From Limnohabitans curvus (GTDB lineage: Bacteria; Pseudomonadota; Gammaproteobacteria; Burkholderiales; Burkholderiaceae_C), in the NCBI RefSeq assembly GCF_003063475.1, contig NZ_NESP01000001.1:558001-622000 (forward strand): a stretch of DNA of 64,000 bases, read 5' to 3'. This document shows positions 8,309 to 20,747 of the stretch, one piece after another. Each line of letters starts with the position of its first letter. Position 1 is the stretch's first letter. Made by a program: the position numbers and the translations under genes. The notes beneath the pieces are model-generated. The model did not search any database, had not been told where the DNA came from, and worked only from the letters and a program-made list of their open reading frames with translations.

Positions 8309-10996
8309 ATGACCCAGTTCGCCAAAGAAACCTTGCCCATCAGCCTAGAAGAGGAGATGCGTCGCAGCTACCTAGATTACGCCATGAGCGTGATTGTGGG
8401 CCGCGCCCTCCCCGATGCGCGTGACGGCTTAAAGCCAGTACACCGCCGCGTCCTGTTCGCGATGCACGAGCTCAATAACGACTGGAACCGTCCTTATAAG
8501 AAGTCAGCCCGTATCGTGGGTGACGTGATTGGTAAATACCATCCGCACGGCGACAGCGCGGTGTACGACACCATCGTTCGCATGGCCCAAGACTTTTCGT
8601 TGCGCCACATGTTGGTAGACGGCCAAGGTAACTTCGGCTCGGTCGACGGCGACAACGCGGCGGCCATGCGTTACACGGAAATCCGCTTGTCCAAAATCGC
8701 TCACGAAATGTTGAGCGACATCGACAAAGAAACTGTCGATTTCGGCCCTAACTACGACGGCTCTGAAAAAGAACCGTTGGTGTTGCCAAGCCGGATTCCT
8801 AACTTGCTGGTCAACGGATCCTCCGGCATTGCCGTGGGTATGGCCACCAACATCCCGCCGCACAACTTGAATGAAGTGGTGGACGCCTGTTTGCACATGT
8901 TGCGCAACCCAGAAGCCACCATCGATGAGTTGATGGAAATCATCCCTGCGCCAGACTTCCCGACCGCCGGTATTATTTACGGCATTAGCGGCGTCAAAGA
9001 CGGTTACCGCACAGGCCGTGGCCGCGTGGTCATGCGCGCCAAGTGCCACTTTGAAGACATCGACAAAGGCCAGCGCCAGTCCATCATCGTGGACGAGCTG
9101 CCTTACCAAGTGAACAAAAAGACCTTGCAAGAACGCATGGCCGAGTTGGTTCACGAGAAGAAGATTGAAGACATCAGCCACATCCAAGACGAATCCGATA
9201 AATCGGGCATGCGTTTGGTGATTGAACTCAAGCGCGGCGCAGTGCCTGAGGTGGTGTTGAACAACCTGTACAAACAAACCCAGCTGCAAGATACCTTCGG
9301 TATCAACATGGTGGCCTTGATTGATGGCCAGCCCAAGTTGTGCAATTTGCGCGATTTGATTGCGGTGTTCTTGGGTCACCGCCGCGAAGTGGTCACACGC
9401 CGCACCATCTTCACCCTGCGCAAAGCCCGCGAGCGCGGCCATGTGCTGGAAGGTTTGGCCGTGGCTTTGGCCAACATCGACGAGTTCATCCGCATCATCC
9501 GCAACGCGCCTACGCCCCCTGTGGCCAAGGCCGAGTTGATGACCAAGTCTTGGGACAGCCAACTGGTGCGCGAGATGCTCACCCGTAGCCGTGCAGATGG
9601 CGGCGTGATCAACGCCGACGACTACCGTCCCGATGGCTTGGAAAAAGAATTCGGCATGGGCAGCGATGGTCTGTACCGTTTGAGCGACACCCAAGCCCAA
9701 GAAATTTTGCAGATGCGTCTGCAACGCTTGACGGGTCTTGAGCAAGACAAGATCGTCAACGAATACAAAGACGTGATGGCCGAGATCGACGACTTGCTCG
9801 ACATCTTGGCCAAGCCAGAGCGCGTGTCCACCATCATTGGTGACGAGCTAACAGTGGTGAAAAACGAATTCGGCCAAAGCAAGCTTGGCGCACGCCGCAG
9901 CGTGATTGAGCACAACGCCCAAGACTTGGGCACCGAAGACCTGATCACCCCCACCGACATGGTGGTCACGCTCAGCCACAGCGGCTACATCAAGAGCCAA
10001 CCTTTGTCAGAGTACCGCGCGCAAAAACGCGGCGGTCGCGGCAAGCAAGCCACGGCAACCAAAGAAGACGATTGGGTGGACCAGCTCTTCATCGCCAACA
10101 CGCACGACTATTTGCTGTGCTTCTCCAACCGTGGCCGTTTGTACTGGCTCAAGGTGTGGGAAGTGCCTGCGGGTTCACGCGGTTCACGCGGTCGCCCCAT
10201 CGTCAACATGTTCCCCTTGCAAGAGGGCGAAAAAATCAACGTGGTCTTGGCCCTCACCGGCGCAGCACGCACCTTCCCTGAAGACCAATTTGTGTTCATG
10301 GCCACCTCCATGGGCACGGTCAAGAAGACCTCGCTGGACGAATTCAACAACCCACGCAAGGGCGGCATCATCGCCGTCAACTTGGACGAAGGTGATTTCT
10401 TGATTGGCGCAGCCCTGACCGATGGCAAACACGATGTGATGTTGTTCAGCGATGGCGGCAAAGCCGTGCGCTTTGACGAAAACGACGTGCGTCCCTTGGG
10501 TCGCAGCGCCCGCGGTGTGCGCGGCATGATGATTGAAGAATCACAAAGCGTCATCGCCATGTTGGTGTCTGAGCAAGAAGATCCCAACACTGTGGTTGAC
10601 GATAGCATTGCACGCGCCAGCGTGTTGACCGCCACCGAAAACGGCTACGGCAAGCGTACCAACATCAGCGAATACACCCGCCACGGCCGTGGCACCAAAG
10701 GCATGATTGCCATCCAGCAGTCTGAACGCAACGGCAAAGTTGTGGCGGCCACCTTGGTGCAAGCCGACGACGAAATCATGCTCATCACCGACACCGGCGT
10801 GTTGGTGCGTACCCGAGTGGCCGAAATTCGGGAAATGGGCCGCGCCACACAAGGCGTGACCTTGATTGGTTTGGACGAAGGCGCCAAGCTCAGCGGCTTG
10901 CAACGCATTGTCGAAAACGATGCCAACGCGCACTTCAGCGAAGGCGCAGAAGACGGCAGCGTTGAAGGCGGCACAGACGCACCCAACGAAGGTTGA
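8309..10996 (+). CDS. gyrA: DNA gyrase subunit A
   Basis: This 895-residue topoisomerase subunit breaks and rejoins DNA during negative supercoiling with GyrB. The catalytic tyrosine is Y122 ([10 protein letters not shown]). The quinolone-resistance region GDSAVYD has Ser83 and Asp87, the susceptible-type residues in E. coli numbering. The GyrA box is present as QKRGGRGK near residue 570, followed by the beta-pinwheel C-terminal domain and an acidic tail. I chose the ATG at 8309 because the protein then begins [11 protein letters not shown] like the family; an in-frame GTG at 8252 would add 19 unconserved residues. No strong ribosome site is visible. serC follows after 7 bases. Confidence 0.97.
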   Translation: MTQFAKETLPISLEEEMRRSYLDYAMSVIVGRALPDARDGLKPVHRRVLFAMHELNNDWNRPYKKSARIVGDVIGKYHPHGDSAVYDTIVRMAQDFSLRHMLVDGQGNFGSVDGDNAAAMRYTEIRLSKIAHEMLSDIDKETVDFGPNYDGSEKEPLVLPSRIPNLLVNGSSGIAVGMATNIPPHNLNEVVDACLHMLRNPEATIDELMEIIPAPDFPTAGIIYGISGVKDGYRTGRGRVVMRAKCHFEDIDKGQRQSIIVDELPYQVNKKTLQERMAELVHEKKIEDISHIQDESDKSGMRLVIELKRGAVPEVVLNNLYKQTQLQDTFGINMVALIDGQPKLCNLRDLIAVFLGHRREVVTRRTIFTLRKARERGHVLEGLAVALANIDEFIRIIRNAPTPPVAKAELMTKSWDSQLVREMLTRSRADGGVINADDYRPDGLEKEFGMGSDGLYRLSDTQAQEILQMRLQRLTGLEQDKIVNEYKDVMAEIDDLLDILAKPERVSTIIGDELTVVKNEFGQSKLGARRSVIEHNAQDLGTEDLITPTDMVVTLSHSGYIKSQPLSEYRAQKRGGRGKQATATKEDDWVDQLFIANTHDYLLCFSNRGRLYWLKVWEVPAGSRGSRGRPIVNMFPLQEGEKINVVLALTGAARTFPEDQFVFMATSMGTVKKTSLDEFNNPRKGGIIAVNLDEGDFLIGAALTDGKHDVMLFSDGGKAVRFDENDVRPLGRSARGVRGMMIEESQSVIAMLVSEQEDPNTVVDDSIARASVLTATENGYGKRTNISEYTRHGRGTKGMIAIQQSERNGKVVAATLVQADDEIMLITDTGVLVRTRVAEIREMGRATQGVTLIGLDEGAKLSGLQRIVENDANAHFSEGAEDGSVEGGTDAPNEG

Positions 10997-11003
10997 TTCA
11001 GGC

Positions 11004-12110
11004 ATGAACCGCCCCTTTAACTTCTCTGCAGGTCCAGCGGCGATGCCGCTGGAGGTGTTGCAGCAAGCGGCCTCTGAGATGACCAACTGGCCTGATGCTC
11101 AGGGCCGTCCCTCGGGCATGGGCGTGATGGAAATGAGCCATCGCGGCAAAGAGTTCATCAGCATTTACGAACAAGCCGAAGCCGATCTGCGCGAGCTGTT
11201 GGCTGTGCCCGCCAATTTCAAAATCTTGTTCATGCAAGGGGGTGGCTTGGCTGAAAACGCGATCGTGCCCTTGAACCTCTCACGCGGCGAAACCGTCGAT
11301 GTGGTGGTGACGGGCAGTTGGAGCGAGAAGTCGTACAAAGAAGCAGCCAAATACTGCACACCGCATTTGGCCGCCACCGGTGCTGACACCCACTTCACCA
11401 CCCTGCCCGCCCCCGCGCAATGGCAGCTCAGCCCTGGCGCGCAATACGTGCATGTGTGCACCAACGAAACCATCCACGGCGTGGAGTTTCACACCCTGCC
11501 CGACCTCAAAGCCTTGGGCTCTGACGCACCGCTGGTGATCGACTTCTCGTCCCATGTGCTGTCGCGCAGCGTCGATTGGGCACGAGTCGGCGTGGCCTTT
11601 GGTGGCGCACAAAAGAACATTGGCCCCGCTGGCGTCACGCTGGTGGTGGTGCGCGAAGACTTGTTGGGCCACGCGCTCAAAGTTTGCCCCAGCGCCTTCA
11701 ATTACAAAACCGTGGCCGACAACGGCTCGATGTACAACACGCCGCCCACGTACAGCATCTACATGGCAGGCCTAACCTTCCAGTGGCTGAAGCGCCAAGG
11801 TGGTGTGGCGGCCATGGAGCAGCGCAACATCGCCAAAGCCAAGCTGTTGTATGAATTCTTAGACAGCTCCAGTTTCTACAGCAACAAGGTCGCGCACGAC
11901 TGCCGCTCGCGCATGAACGTGCCTTTCTTCTTGGCCGACGAGTCGCGCAACGACGCGTTCTTGACCGGCGCCAAAGCCGCAGGTTTGTTGCAACTCAAAG
12001 GCCACAAGTCGGTGGGCGGCATGCGCGCCAGTATCTACAACGCCATGCCCATCGAAGGCGTGCAAGCGCTGGTGAGCTACATGCAAGCGTTTGAAAAAAC
12101 ACAAGCTTAA
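11004..12110 (+). CDS. serC: Phosphoserine aminotransferase
   Basis: This 368-residue PLP enzyme makes phosphoserine and, in pyridoxine synthesis, 4-phosphohydroxythreonine. The start [12 protein letters not shown] is the family N-terminus. The PLP lysine lies in [11 protein letters not shown]. The gene begins the serC-pheA-tyrA-aroA/cmk series and lies 7 bases after gyrA. A longer open frame with GTG at 10866 would overlap gyrA deeply and is rejected. Confidence 0.96.
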   Translation: MNRPFNFSAGPAAMPLEVLQQAASEMTNWPDAQGRPSGMGVMEMSHRGKEFISIYEQAEADLRELLAVPANFKILFMQGGGLAENAIVPLNLSRGETVDVVVTGSWSEKSYKEAAKYCTPHLAATGADTHFTTLPAPAQWQLSPGAQYVHVCTNETIHGVEFHTLPDLKALGSDAPLVIDFSSHVLSRSVDWARVGVAFGGAQKNIGPAGVTLVVVREDLLGHALKVCPSAFNYKTVADNGSMYNTPPTYSIYMAGLTFQWLKRQGGVAAMEQRNIAKAKLLYEFLDSSSFYSNKVAHDCRSRMNVPFFLADESRNDAFLTGAKAAGLLQLKGHKSVGGMRASIYNAMPIEGVQALVSYMQAFEKTQA

Positions 12111-12117
12111 AACCGTC

Positions 12118-13218
12118 ATGAGCCAACAACCCATTCAGTCTGACGCCCTCGGCGCGTTGCGCGTGCAAATCGACGCGCTCGACAAACAACTGCTGCAGCT
12201 GGTCAACGACCGCGCCAAAGTGGCAGAACAAGTCGGCGAAATCAAACGCGCCGAAGGCTCACCCTTCTTCCGCCCCGACCGCGTGGCACAAGTGATCGAC
12301 AAGATCACCCAAGCCAACCCAGGTCCGTTGAAGAACGAGCACATTGCGTCCATCTGGCGCGAAATCATGTCGGCTTGTTTAGCCCTTGAAGCACCCCAGC
12401 GTGTGGCGGTGCTTGGGCCGCAAGGCACGTTTTGCGAACAAGCCGCCATCGAGTTTTTTGGCAGCGCCGCCAACCTGATTTACTGCGCCAACTTCGACGA
12501 AGTCTTCCACGCCACCGCCGCAGGCACAGCCCAATACGGCGTGGTCGGCATGGAAAACTCCACCGAAGGCGTGGTGGCCCGCTCGCTCGATTTGTTCTTG
12601 CGCTCGCCCGTGCATGTGGTGGGCGAAGTCAGCCTGCTGGTGCGCCACAACTTGATGCGTCAAATCAACTCAGACGCAGGCATCGAAGTGGTCATGGCCC
12701 ACCCGCAAGCCTTGGCCCAATGCCAAGGCTGGTTGTCGCAACACTTGCCGCACGTCGAACGCCGTGCCGTGGCCAGCAATGCCGAAGGCGCGCGCTTGGC
12801 GGCCACCAACCCCACATGGGCCGCCTTGGCCAGCGAGCGTGCGGCCAGCCAGTTTGGCTTGCACATCGTGCACCATGCCATTCAAGACGAGGCCTACAAC
12901 CGCACGCGCTTTGCCGTCATCGCGCTGCCGCAAACCTTGGCCACGCCCCCCGCATCGGGCAACGACTGCACCAGCTTGGTGGTGTCGGTGCCCAACCGCC
13001 CGGGTGCCGTGCACGACTTGTTGGTGCCGCTCAAAAACAACGGCGTGTCCATGACGCGCTTTGAGTCACGCCCCGCCAAATCGGGTCAGTGGGAGTACTA
13101 CTTCTACATCGACATCCAAGGCCACGTCAGTCAGCCCCATGTGGCGGCAGCGCTGCAAGAGCTGCAAGGCTTGTGCGCGTTTTACAAAGTCTTGGGTTCT
13201 TACCCCGTCTCAGAATGA
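12118..13218 (+). CDS. pheA: Bifunctional chorismate mutase / prephenate dehydratase
   Basis: This 366-residue protein converts chorismate to prephenate and then phenylpyruvate for phenylalanine. Order of domains: chorismate mutase (about 1-95), prephenate dehydratase (about 95-275, with the TRF motif in YNRTRFAVI), and an ACT regulatory domain (about 280-366, with the ESRP motif that binds phenylalanine). The retained ESRP implies feedback inhibition. Start chosen at the ATG 7 bases after serC; it ends in a four-base overlap with tyrA. Confidence 0.95.
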   Translation: MSQQPIQSDALGALRVQIDALDKQLLQLVNDRAKVAEQVGEIKRAEGSPFFRPDRVAQVIDKITQANPGPLKNEHIASIWREIMSACLALEAPQRVAVLGPQGTFCEQAAIEFFGSAANLIYCANFDEVFHATAAGTAQYGVVGMENSTEGVVARSLDLFLRSPVHVVGEVSLLVRHNLMRQINSDAGIEVVMAHPQALAQCQGWLSQHLPHVERRAVASNAEGARLAATNPTWAALASERAASQFGLHIVHHAIQDEAYNRTRFAVIALPQTLATPPASGNDCTSLVVSVPNRPGAVHDLLVPLKNNGVSMTRFESRPAKSGQWEYYFYIDIQGHVSQPHVAAALQELQGLCAFYKVLGSYPVSE

Positions 13219-14114
13219 AGTTTCAGCGGCTTGCCCTCATCGGCTGTGGCCTGATGGGCGGCTCGTTCGCGCTCGCCTTACGCGAAGCAGACTTGGTGCA
13301 AACCATCGTTGGCTTCAGCGCCTCCGACAAAACCCGCCAACGCGCGGTTGAACTCAAAGTCATCGACCAAGCCTGCGCCAGTGTGGCTGAAGCCGTGCAA
13401 GGCGCAGACCTTGTCTTACTCGCCGTGCCCGTGGGTGCCATGCACAGCAGCTTTGCCGCCATGCGCGATGTGCTGCAAACCAATACCTTGTTGATGGACG
13501 TGGGCTCCACCAAATGCGATGTGATTGCCGCCGCACAAGCCACCTTGGGCGAACGTCTGAGTTGCTTTGTGCCAGCCCACCCGATTGCGGGCAAAGAAGT
13601 AGCTGGCATCGAACACGCTGAACGCACGCTGTACCAAGAGCGCCGCACCATCCTCACGCCACTTACCAAAACAGGCATCCATCGTTTACAAGCCGCGCAC
13701 GACGTGTGGACAGCGGTGGGCAGCCACGTGAGCACCATGACGCCCGAGGCGCATGACGCCACGTTTGCAGCCGTCAGCCACTTGCCACACATGCTGGCTT
13801 TTGCCGCCGTCAATGCGCTCATGGCGCAGCCGCAGGGTGCGGCCTTCTTGGACATGGCTGGGCCAGGGTTCAGAGACTTCTCACGCATCGCCGCCAGCGA
13901 CGCATCGGTGTGGCGCGACATCTTGAGTGCCAACCATGCAGAAGTGCTCACCCAAGTGGCACACTTTCGCACGGCACTTGACCAGTTTGAAACCGCCTTG
14001 AAGCAAGGCGACACCGCAGCCTTGCAACACCTGATTCAACAAGCCAGCGATGTGCGCTCGGCTTGGACGCTGCAAGCGGGCAACGCTTGCAACACAGCTT
14101 CTGAAGACAAATAG
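13215..14114 (+). CDS. tyrA: Prephenate dehydrogenase
   Basis: This 299-residue NAD(P)-dependent dehydrogenase makes 4-hydroxyphenylpyruvate (or acts on arogenate) for tyrosine. The Rossmann motif is IGCGLMGGS at residues 9-17. The conserved HPIAGKE motif of the catalytic domain is near residue 122. There is no fused mutase or ACT domain. The ATG overlaps the pheA stop (ATGA), and the TAG stop abuts the aroA-cmk ATG, so translation is coupled along the series. Confidence 0.94.
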   Translation: MKFQRLALIGCGLMGGSFALALREADLVQTIVGFSASDKTRQRAVELKVIDQACASVAEAVQGADLVLLAVPVGAMHSSFAAMRDVLQTNTLLMDVGSTKCDVIAAAQATLGERLSCFVPAHPIAGKEVAGIEHAERTLYQERRTILTPLTKTGIHRLQAAHDVWTAVGSHVSTMTPEAHDATFAAVSHLPHMLAFAAVNALMAQPQGAAFLDMAGPGFRDFSRIAASDASVWRDILSANHAEVLTQVAHFRTALDQFETALKQGDTAALQHLIQQASDVRSAWTLQAGNACNTASEDK

Positions 14115-16106
14115 ATGTTCTCCACCGCCTTCCTCGACCTCCCCGCGCTGCAAGGCGCCTCTGGCACCGTCACCCTGCCCGGCTCTAAAAGCATTTCGAA
14201 CCGCGTGTTGTTGCTCTCGGCGCTGTGCCAAGGCACCACCGTGGTCCACGACTTGCTCGACTCCGACGACACCCGTGTGATGTTGGCCGCACTGCGTCAA
14301 CTCGGCTGCGGCGTCGACGTGCAAGGCACCACCGTGACCATCACCGGTCTGGGCGGACGCACATGGCCCACCGAGGCCATCGAATTTTTCATGGGCAACG
14401 CCGGCACGGCCATGCGCCCGCTCACGGCAGCGCTGGCAGTTCAAGGGGGCGACTTCACGCTCAAGGGCGTGCCCCGCATGCACGAGCGCCCCATCGGCGA
14501 TTTGGTGGACGCCCTGCGCGAACTGGGCTGCGCCATCGATTACCTTGGCAACGAGGGCTACCCGCCCCTGCACATCGGCAACCCAGCACTGCAACTGGAC
14601 AAGCCCATCCCCGTGCGTGGCGATGTGTCGAGCCAATTTCTGACAGCGTTGCTGATGGCCTTGCCGCTGGCAGCGCAAAACCGCGCCATCACCATTGAAG
14701 TGGTGGGCGAACTCATCAGCAAGCCCTACATCGAGATCACCTTGAACCTGCTGGCACGCTACGGCATCGCCATCGAGCGCCAGGGCTGGGAGCGTTTTGT
14801 GATTCCGGCAGGCAGTCGCTACCAGTCGCCGGGCACGATTCACGTCGAAGCGGATGCTTCTTCAGCCAGCTACTTCATCGCGTTGGGTGCCATCGCTGAG
14901 GGTGACGGCATCCGCATTCAAGGCGTGGGCGCAGACTCGATCCAAGGTGACATCCGTTTCATGGACGCCGCCGCACAAATGGGCGCAAAGATCACCAGCG
15001 GCCCCAATTGGCTTGAAATCAAGCGTGGCGCTTGGCCACTCAAAGGCATCACTCTCGACTGCAACCACATCCCCGATGCCGCCATGACCTTGGCCGTGAT
15101 GGCCCTGTATGCCGACGGCCCCACCACGCTGCGCAACATTGCCAGCTGGCGTGTGAAAGAAACCGACCGCATCGTGGCCATGGCGACTGAATGCCGCAAG
15201 CTCGGGGCGACAGTGGAAGAAGGCCCGGACTGGATCACGGTTTACCCGCTCCCATCCAAAGAATGGAAAGCCGCCAGCATCCACACCTACGACGACCACC
15301 GCGTCGCCATGTGCTTCTCGCTCGCTGCTTTCAATGCAGACCAAGTGCCGGTTCGCATTGAAGATCCCAAGTGTGTGGCCAAAACTTTTCCCGATTACTT
15401 TGAGGCCTTGTTCTCGGTCGCCCACGCCAACGCCCAAGACATTCCTGTCATTTGCATCGATGGCCCCACCGCTTCGGGCAAGGGCACCTTGGCCAGCCGC
15501 GTGGCACAGACCTTGGGCTACCACTACCTCGATTCAGGTGCGCTCTACCGCGTGACCGCCTATGCAGCGCTGAAAGCTGGTCTGTCGCTAGAAGCCAACG
15601 ACGAAGCCCGCATTTCCGACCTCGCCCGCACCCTGCCCGTGCGCTTTGAAGGCGACACCGTGTGGTTGGGTAACGAAGACGTGAGCGACGCCATTCGCAC
15701 CGAACAAGCAGGCATGAATGCTTCTAAAGTGTCTGTTTTACCTGCTGTTCGTACTGCTTTGGTGGCTTTGCAGCACAGCTTCCAGCGCCTGCCTGGCCTC
15801 TTGGCCGATGGCCGTGACATGGGCACCGTCATCTTCCCTGATGCGCCTTTGAAAGTGTTTTTGACCGCCAGCGCCGCGCAGCGCGCCGAGCGTCGTCATA
15901 AGCAATTGATTTCAAAGGGTATTTCGACTACACTCGACAGTCTTCGCGCCGATTTAGAGGCACGCGACGCACGCGATTCATCGCGCAGCGTGGCACCCTT
16001 GAAAGCGGCACAAGATGCTTTCCAACTCGACAACTCTTCGCTCTCTATCGAAGCTTCGGTAGACCAAGTGTTGACGTGGTGGCAAGCAAAGCAACCCTTT
16101 TTATAG
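14115..16106 (+). CDS. aroA-cmk: Fused EPSP synthase / cytidylate kinase
   Basis: This 663-residue fusion joins two enzymes that are usually separate neighbours. Residues 1 to about 435 are 5-enolpyruvylshikimate-3-phosphate synthase, with [19 protein letters not shown] and [10 protein letters not shown] typical of class I enzymes. Residues from about 441 are cytidylate kinase, with a Walker A-like [18 protein letters not shown], and [12 protein letters not shown]. The linker is only a few residues and no stop or internal ribosome site is visible at the junction. Products feed chorismate synthesis and CMP/dCMP phosphorylation. rpsA lies downstream, as cmk-rpsA usually does. Fusions of this kind are annotated in some relatives, so it is uncommon rather than new. 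Confidence 0.95.
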   Translation: MFSTAFLDLPALQGASGTVTLPGSKSISNRVLLLSALCQGTTVVHDLLDSDDTRVMLAALRQLGCGVDVQGTTVTITGLGGRTWPTEAIEFFMGNAGTAMRPLTAALAVQGGDFTLKGVPRMHERPIGDLVDALRELGCAIDYLGNEGYPPLHIGNPALQLDKPIPVRGDVSSQFLTALLMALPLAAQNRAITIEVVGELISKPYIEITLNLLARYGIAIERQGWERFVIPAGSRYQSPGTIHVEADASSASYFIALGAIAEGDGIRIQGVGADSIQGDIRFMDAAAQMGAKITSGPNWLEIKRGAWPLKGITLDCNHIPDAAMTLAVMALYADGPTTLRNIASWRVKETDRIVAMATECRKLGATVEEGPDWITVYPLPSKEWKAASIHTYDDHRVAMCFSLAAFNADQVPVRIEDPKCVAKTFPDYFEALFSVAHANAQDIPVICIDGPTASGKGTLASRVAQTLGYHYLDSGALYRVTAYAALKAGLSLEANDEARISDLARTLPVRFEGDTVWLGNEDVSDAIRTEQAGMNASKVSVLPAVRTALVALQHSFQRLPGLLADGRDMGTVIFPDAPLKVFLTASAAQRAERRHKQLISKGISTTLDSLRADLEARDARDSSRSVAPLKAAQDAFQLDNSSLSIEASVDQVLTWWQAKQPFL

Positions 16107-16166
16107 AGCTGCAAAGTTCTTTGACAGGGCTGCGCCCTTGGCCCGTTTGGCTCCTCTCGCGCTGCA

Positions 16167-16195
16167 TTGGCGCACTGGCCCAACGGATCTAAAAC
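16167..16195 (+). promoter_or_regulatory. Candidate sigma70 promoter for rpsA
   Basis: TTGGCG and TAAAAC are separated by exactly 17 bases in the 188-base gap before rpsA. The leader of about 95 bases to the ATG would allow S1 autoregulation, known for rpsA in other bacteria. Read-through from aroA-cmk is also possible. Confidence 0.4.
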
Positions 16196-16294
16196 TTAAC
16201 CCGTGGCTCACGCCACACACCACCGCTTATCGCAGGCCTCATGTGGCGCAGCAATCGTGCTGCCCTCTTTCCCGTGATAAGACAAAGGAAATAA

Positions 16295-17973
<1,679 letters not shown>

Positions 17974-17974
<1 letters not shown>

Positions 17975-18291
17975 TGACCCGTTCAGACCTGGTCGAAGAG
18001 CTGGCTGCCCGCTTTGGGCAGCTCACGCACCGCGACGCCGAGTTCGCTGTCAAGACGCTTCTTGACGCGATGAGCGACGCGCTGGTGCGCGGGCACCGCA
18101 TTGAGTTGCGGGGCTTTGGCAGTTTTTCGATCAACCGTCGCCCGCCTCGCATGGGACGCAACCCGCGTTCCGGCGAAAGCGTGGCGATTCCTGAAAAACG
18201 CGTGCCCCATTTCAAGCCGGGCAAAGCCCTGCGCGAAGCAGTGGACACACGCACCCAGGAATTGTTGGCGGGGTCTGCACCCAAAGGTTAA
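17974..18291 (+). CDS. ihfB: Integration host factor subunit beta
   Basis: This 105-residue HU/IHF-family DNA-bending protein pairs with IHF-alpha. It begins [10 protein letters not shown] and has the beta-arm [14 protein letters not shown] with the intercalating proline. The start codon overlaps the rpsA stop. A role in nucleoid structure, recombination and sigma54 promoters is expected from the family. Confidence 0.95.
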
Positions 18292-18351
18292 GTTCGATGT
18301 GATTTCAAGGAGCCGCAAGGCTAAAATGGTCCTCGTCACAGAGGAGCTAAC

Positions 18352-18651
18352 TTGAAAAACCTCATGTGGCTGCTTCAGTTGTTACTGAAAGCAGCCATTT
18401 TTTTTACCCTGTTCGCTTTTGCGCTGAACAACCAACACGATGCCGTGGTCCATTTCTTTTTTGGCACCACGTGGAACGCGCCGTTGGTGTTGGTGTTGCT
18501 GACCGTCTTCGTCATGGGCGTGGCGGTGGGCGTGATTGGCATGGTGCCGCGCTGGTGGAAGCACCGACGCTTGGCCAAATTGGCCACACCGTCGACACCC
18601 GACAACACGCCTTCAGCCACCTCTTCTGCGGACCCCACACATGGAATTTGA
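18352..18651 (+). CDS. lapA: LapA-family inner membrane protein
   Basis: This 99-residue protein has two predicted transmembrane helices (about 5-25 and 43-66) and a polar Thr/Ser/Pro-rich tail. LapA acts with LapB in lipopolysaccharide assembly. The start is TTG, supported by a GAGGAG ribosome site six bases upstream; no ATG fits the conserved N-terminus MKNLMWLLQ. It overlaps lapB by 11 bases. Confidence 0.85.
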   Translation: MKNLMWLLQLLLKAAIFFTLFAFALNNQHDAVVHFFFGTTWNAPLVLVLLTVFVMGVAVGVIGMVPRWWKHRRLAKLATPSTPDNTPSATSSADPTHGI

Positions 18652-19792
18652 CCTCAGCTGGATTTTGCTGGGCTTGCCCCTCGCCTTCATCTTGGGCTGG
18701 GTGGCCTCGCGCATGGACTTGCGCCAGCTGCGCCTTGAAAACCGCCAAACCCCAAAAGCGTATTTCAAAGGCTTGAACCACTTGCTCAACGAGCAGCAAG
18801 ACCAAGCCATCGACGCATTCATCGAGGCCGTGCAACACGACCCCGACACGTCAGAGCTGCACTTTGCCTTGGGTAACCTCTTCCGCCGCCGTGGCGAATA
18901 CGAGCGTGCCGTGCGCGTGCACCAGCACTTGCTGTCACGAGGTGACTTAAGCCAAGCTGATCATGACCGCGCCCAACACGCCCTTGCCTTGGATTACCTC
19001 AAGGCAGGCTTGCTCGACCGCGCAGAAGACGCCCTGACCAAACTCGAAGGCACGGCCCACCAAGCACAAGCGCACTTGGCTTTGCTGAGCATTTACGAGC
19101 GCTCACGTGATTGGGCCAAAGCCTCTGTCATTGCCAAGAAATTGGGCAACAGCGGCCAAGGCAGTTTTCAAGGTCGCTTGGCGCATTACCTGTGCGAAGA
19201 GGCTGAAAGCCTTGACGTGACGCAACACGCCGCCCAAGTGATCGTCTTGTTGAAACAAGCCACTGACGCAGCGCCACAAAATGCACGTGCGCGCATCGCG
19301 TTGGCCAAAGCGTTCGAACAAACTGACCGTGCATCCGAAGCCTATGCCACGCTGGACAACTTGGCCGAGCAAGTGCCCTCGTCCTTGCCCTTGGTGGCCC
19401 CCAAACTCGCGGCTTTGGCTCAAACCTTGAATTGCATGCCCAAGGCCTTGGCTTTGCTGGAAACCAGCTACACCAAAACCGCCTCGCTGGATGTACTCAA
19501 CGCCATCGTCACGCTGCGCCGTGCGCAAGGCGAAACCAATACCGGCGGTCTGTTTGCCAAACACTTGGAGCGCGAACCTTCGTTGGTTGCTGCCACGCAG
19601 TGGATTGCCAACGAAAAATTCGAACATGAAGAATTTCACCCGCAGGTGCAACGTGCGCTGGAGCGTGCAGCCAAACCACTGCAACGTTACCGTTGCGCGG
19701 CTTGCGGTTTTGAAGCCACCCAACACTTTTGGCAATGTCCTGGCTGCCAAGCCTGGGACAGCTACCCCGCTCGACGCGTGGAGGAACTATGA
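18641..19792 (+). CDS. lapB: LPS assembly protein LapB (TPR protein)
   Basis: This 383-residue protein has an N-terminal membrane anchor (about 5-20), a run of TPR repeats, and a C-terminal rubredoxin-like metal site with C352-x2-C355 and C366-x2-C369. LapB links LPS synthesis to LpxC turnover by FtsH. The ATG at 18641 gives the family start MEFDLSWILLGLP and overlaps lapA; its stop overlaps rfaE1 (ATGA). This chains LPS control to heptose synthesis in one transcript. Confidence 0.94.
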   Translation: MEFDLSWILLGLPLAFILGWVASRMDLRQLRLENRQTPKAYFKGLNHLLNEQQDQAIDAFIEAVQHDPDTSELHFALGNLFRRRGEYERAVRVHQHLLSRGDLSQADHDRAQHALALDYLKAGLLDRAEDALTKLEGTAHQAQAHLALLSIYERSRDWAKASVIAKKLGNSGQGSFQGRLAHYLCEEAESLDVTQHAAQVIVLLKQATDAAPQNARARIALAKAFEQTDRASEAYATLDNLAEQVPSSLPLVAPKLAALAQTLNCMPKALALLETSYTKTASLDVLNAIVTLRRAQGETNTGGLFAKHLEREPSLVAATQWIANEKFEHEEFHPQVQRALERAAKPLQRYRCAACGFEATQHFWQCPGCQAWDSYPARRVEEL

Positions 19793-20721
19793 CCACCATC
19801 ACCAAACAACAACTCAGCCAAGCCCACGTCTTGGTCGTCGGCGATGTGATGCTCGACCGCTATTGGTATGGCGCGGTTGACCGTATCAGCCCCGAAGCTC
19901 CCGTGCCTGTCGTGCGCATCACGCGCGAAGAAAATCGCTTGGGCGGTTGCGCCAACGTGGCCTACAACGTGGTGAGCGTGGGTGCCAAAGCCTCGCTCTT
20001 GTCTGTCGTGGGCGACGATGACGCCAGCCACTTGCTGGAAGACTTAGTCGCCAAGACCGGCATTGCGCCGCATTTGGGCCGTGACAGCCTGCTCAAAACT
20101 ACCGTCAAGCTGCGCGTGATTGGCCGTCAACAACAACTGCTGCGCGTGGACTTTGAGAACACGCCACAAAACGAAGTGCTGGCCTCGCAGACCGACCAAT
20201 TTCTACAACTGCTGCCCGCCCACAACGTGGTGCTGTTCTCCGACTACGGCAAAGGTGGCTTGGCCCATGTGTCGCAAATGATTGCAGCAGCCCGCGCCGC
20301 TGGCAAAGCCGTGCTGATTGACCCCAAAGGCAGCGACTACTCGCGTTACGCAGGCGCGACCTGCATCACACCCAACCGCGCCGAGCTGGAACAAGTCATT
20401 GGTAAGTGGGCCAGCGAGGCCGAGCTGAAGCAAAAAGCCCACGCCCTGCGCCAAGAACTCAAGCTCGACGCCCTGCTGCTCACCCGCAGCGAAGAAGGCA
20501 TGACTTTGTTTGATGCACAAGGCGAGTTGAGCGTGTCAGCCCAAGCGCGCGAAGTGTTTGATGTGACCGGCGCGGGCGACACCGTGATTGCCACTCTGGC
20601 TACCTTGGTCGCTGCGGGTCTAAGCCTGCGCGATGCGATGCCATTGGCCAACAAGGCGGGCGGCGTGGTGGTGGGCAAGTTTGGTACAGCCACCGTCAGC
20701 TACGAAGAATTGATGGCCTAA
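19789..20721 (+). CDS. rfaE1: D-glycero-beta-D-manno-heptose-7-phosphate kinase (single domain)
   Basis: This 310-residue PfkB/ribokinase-family enzyme makes the heptose 1,7-bisphosphate used in LPS inner core. The N-terminal [13 protein letters not shown] and GGCANVAYN segments and the catalytic DVTGAGDTV motif are present. The E. coli HldE C-terminal adenylyltransferase domain is absent, so a separate rfaE2 must lie elsewhere, as is usual in this order. It is coupled to lapB by a four-base overlap. Confidence 0.93.
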   Translation: MTTITKQQLSQAHVLVVGDVMLDRYWYGAVDRISPEAPVPVVRITREENRLGGCANVAYNVVSVGAKASLLSVVGDDDASHLLEDLVAKTGIAPHLGRDSLLKTTVKLRVIGRQQQLLRVDFENTPQNEVLASQTDQFLQLLPAHNVVLFSDYGKGGLAHVSQMIAAARAAGKAVLIDPKGSDYSRYAGATCITPNRAELEQVIGKWASEAELKQKAHALRQELKLDALLLTRSEEGMTLFDAQGELSVSAQAREVFDVTGAGDTVIATLATLVAAGLSLRDAMPLANKAGGVVVGKFGTATVSYEELMA

Positions 20722-20747
20722 ACAGCCTTAGTGAATCAGGAGAATTT

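Noticed and set aside
8504..9745. 413-codon antisense frame opposite gyrA
   Set aside because: His/Val/Gln-rich reverse reading of gyrA codons; no family resemblance.
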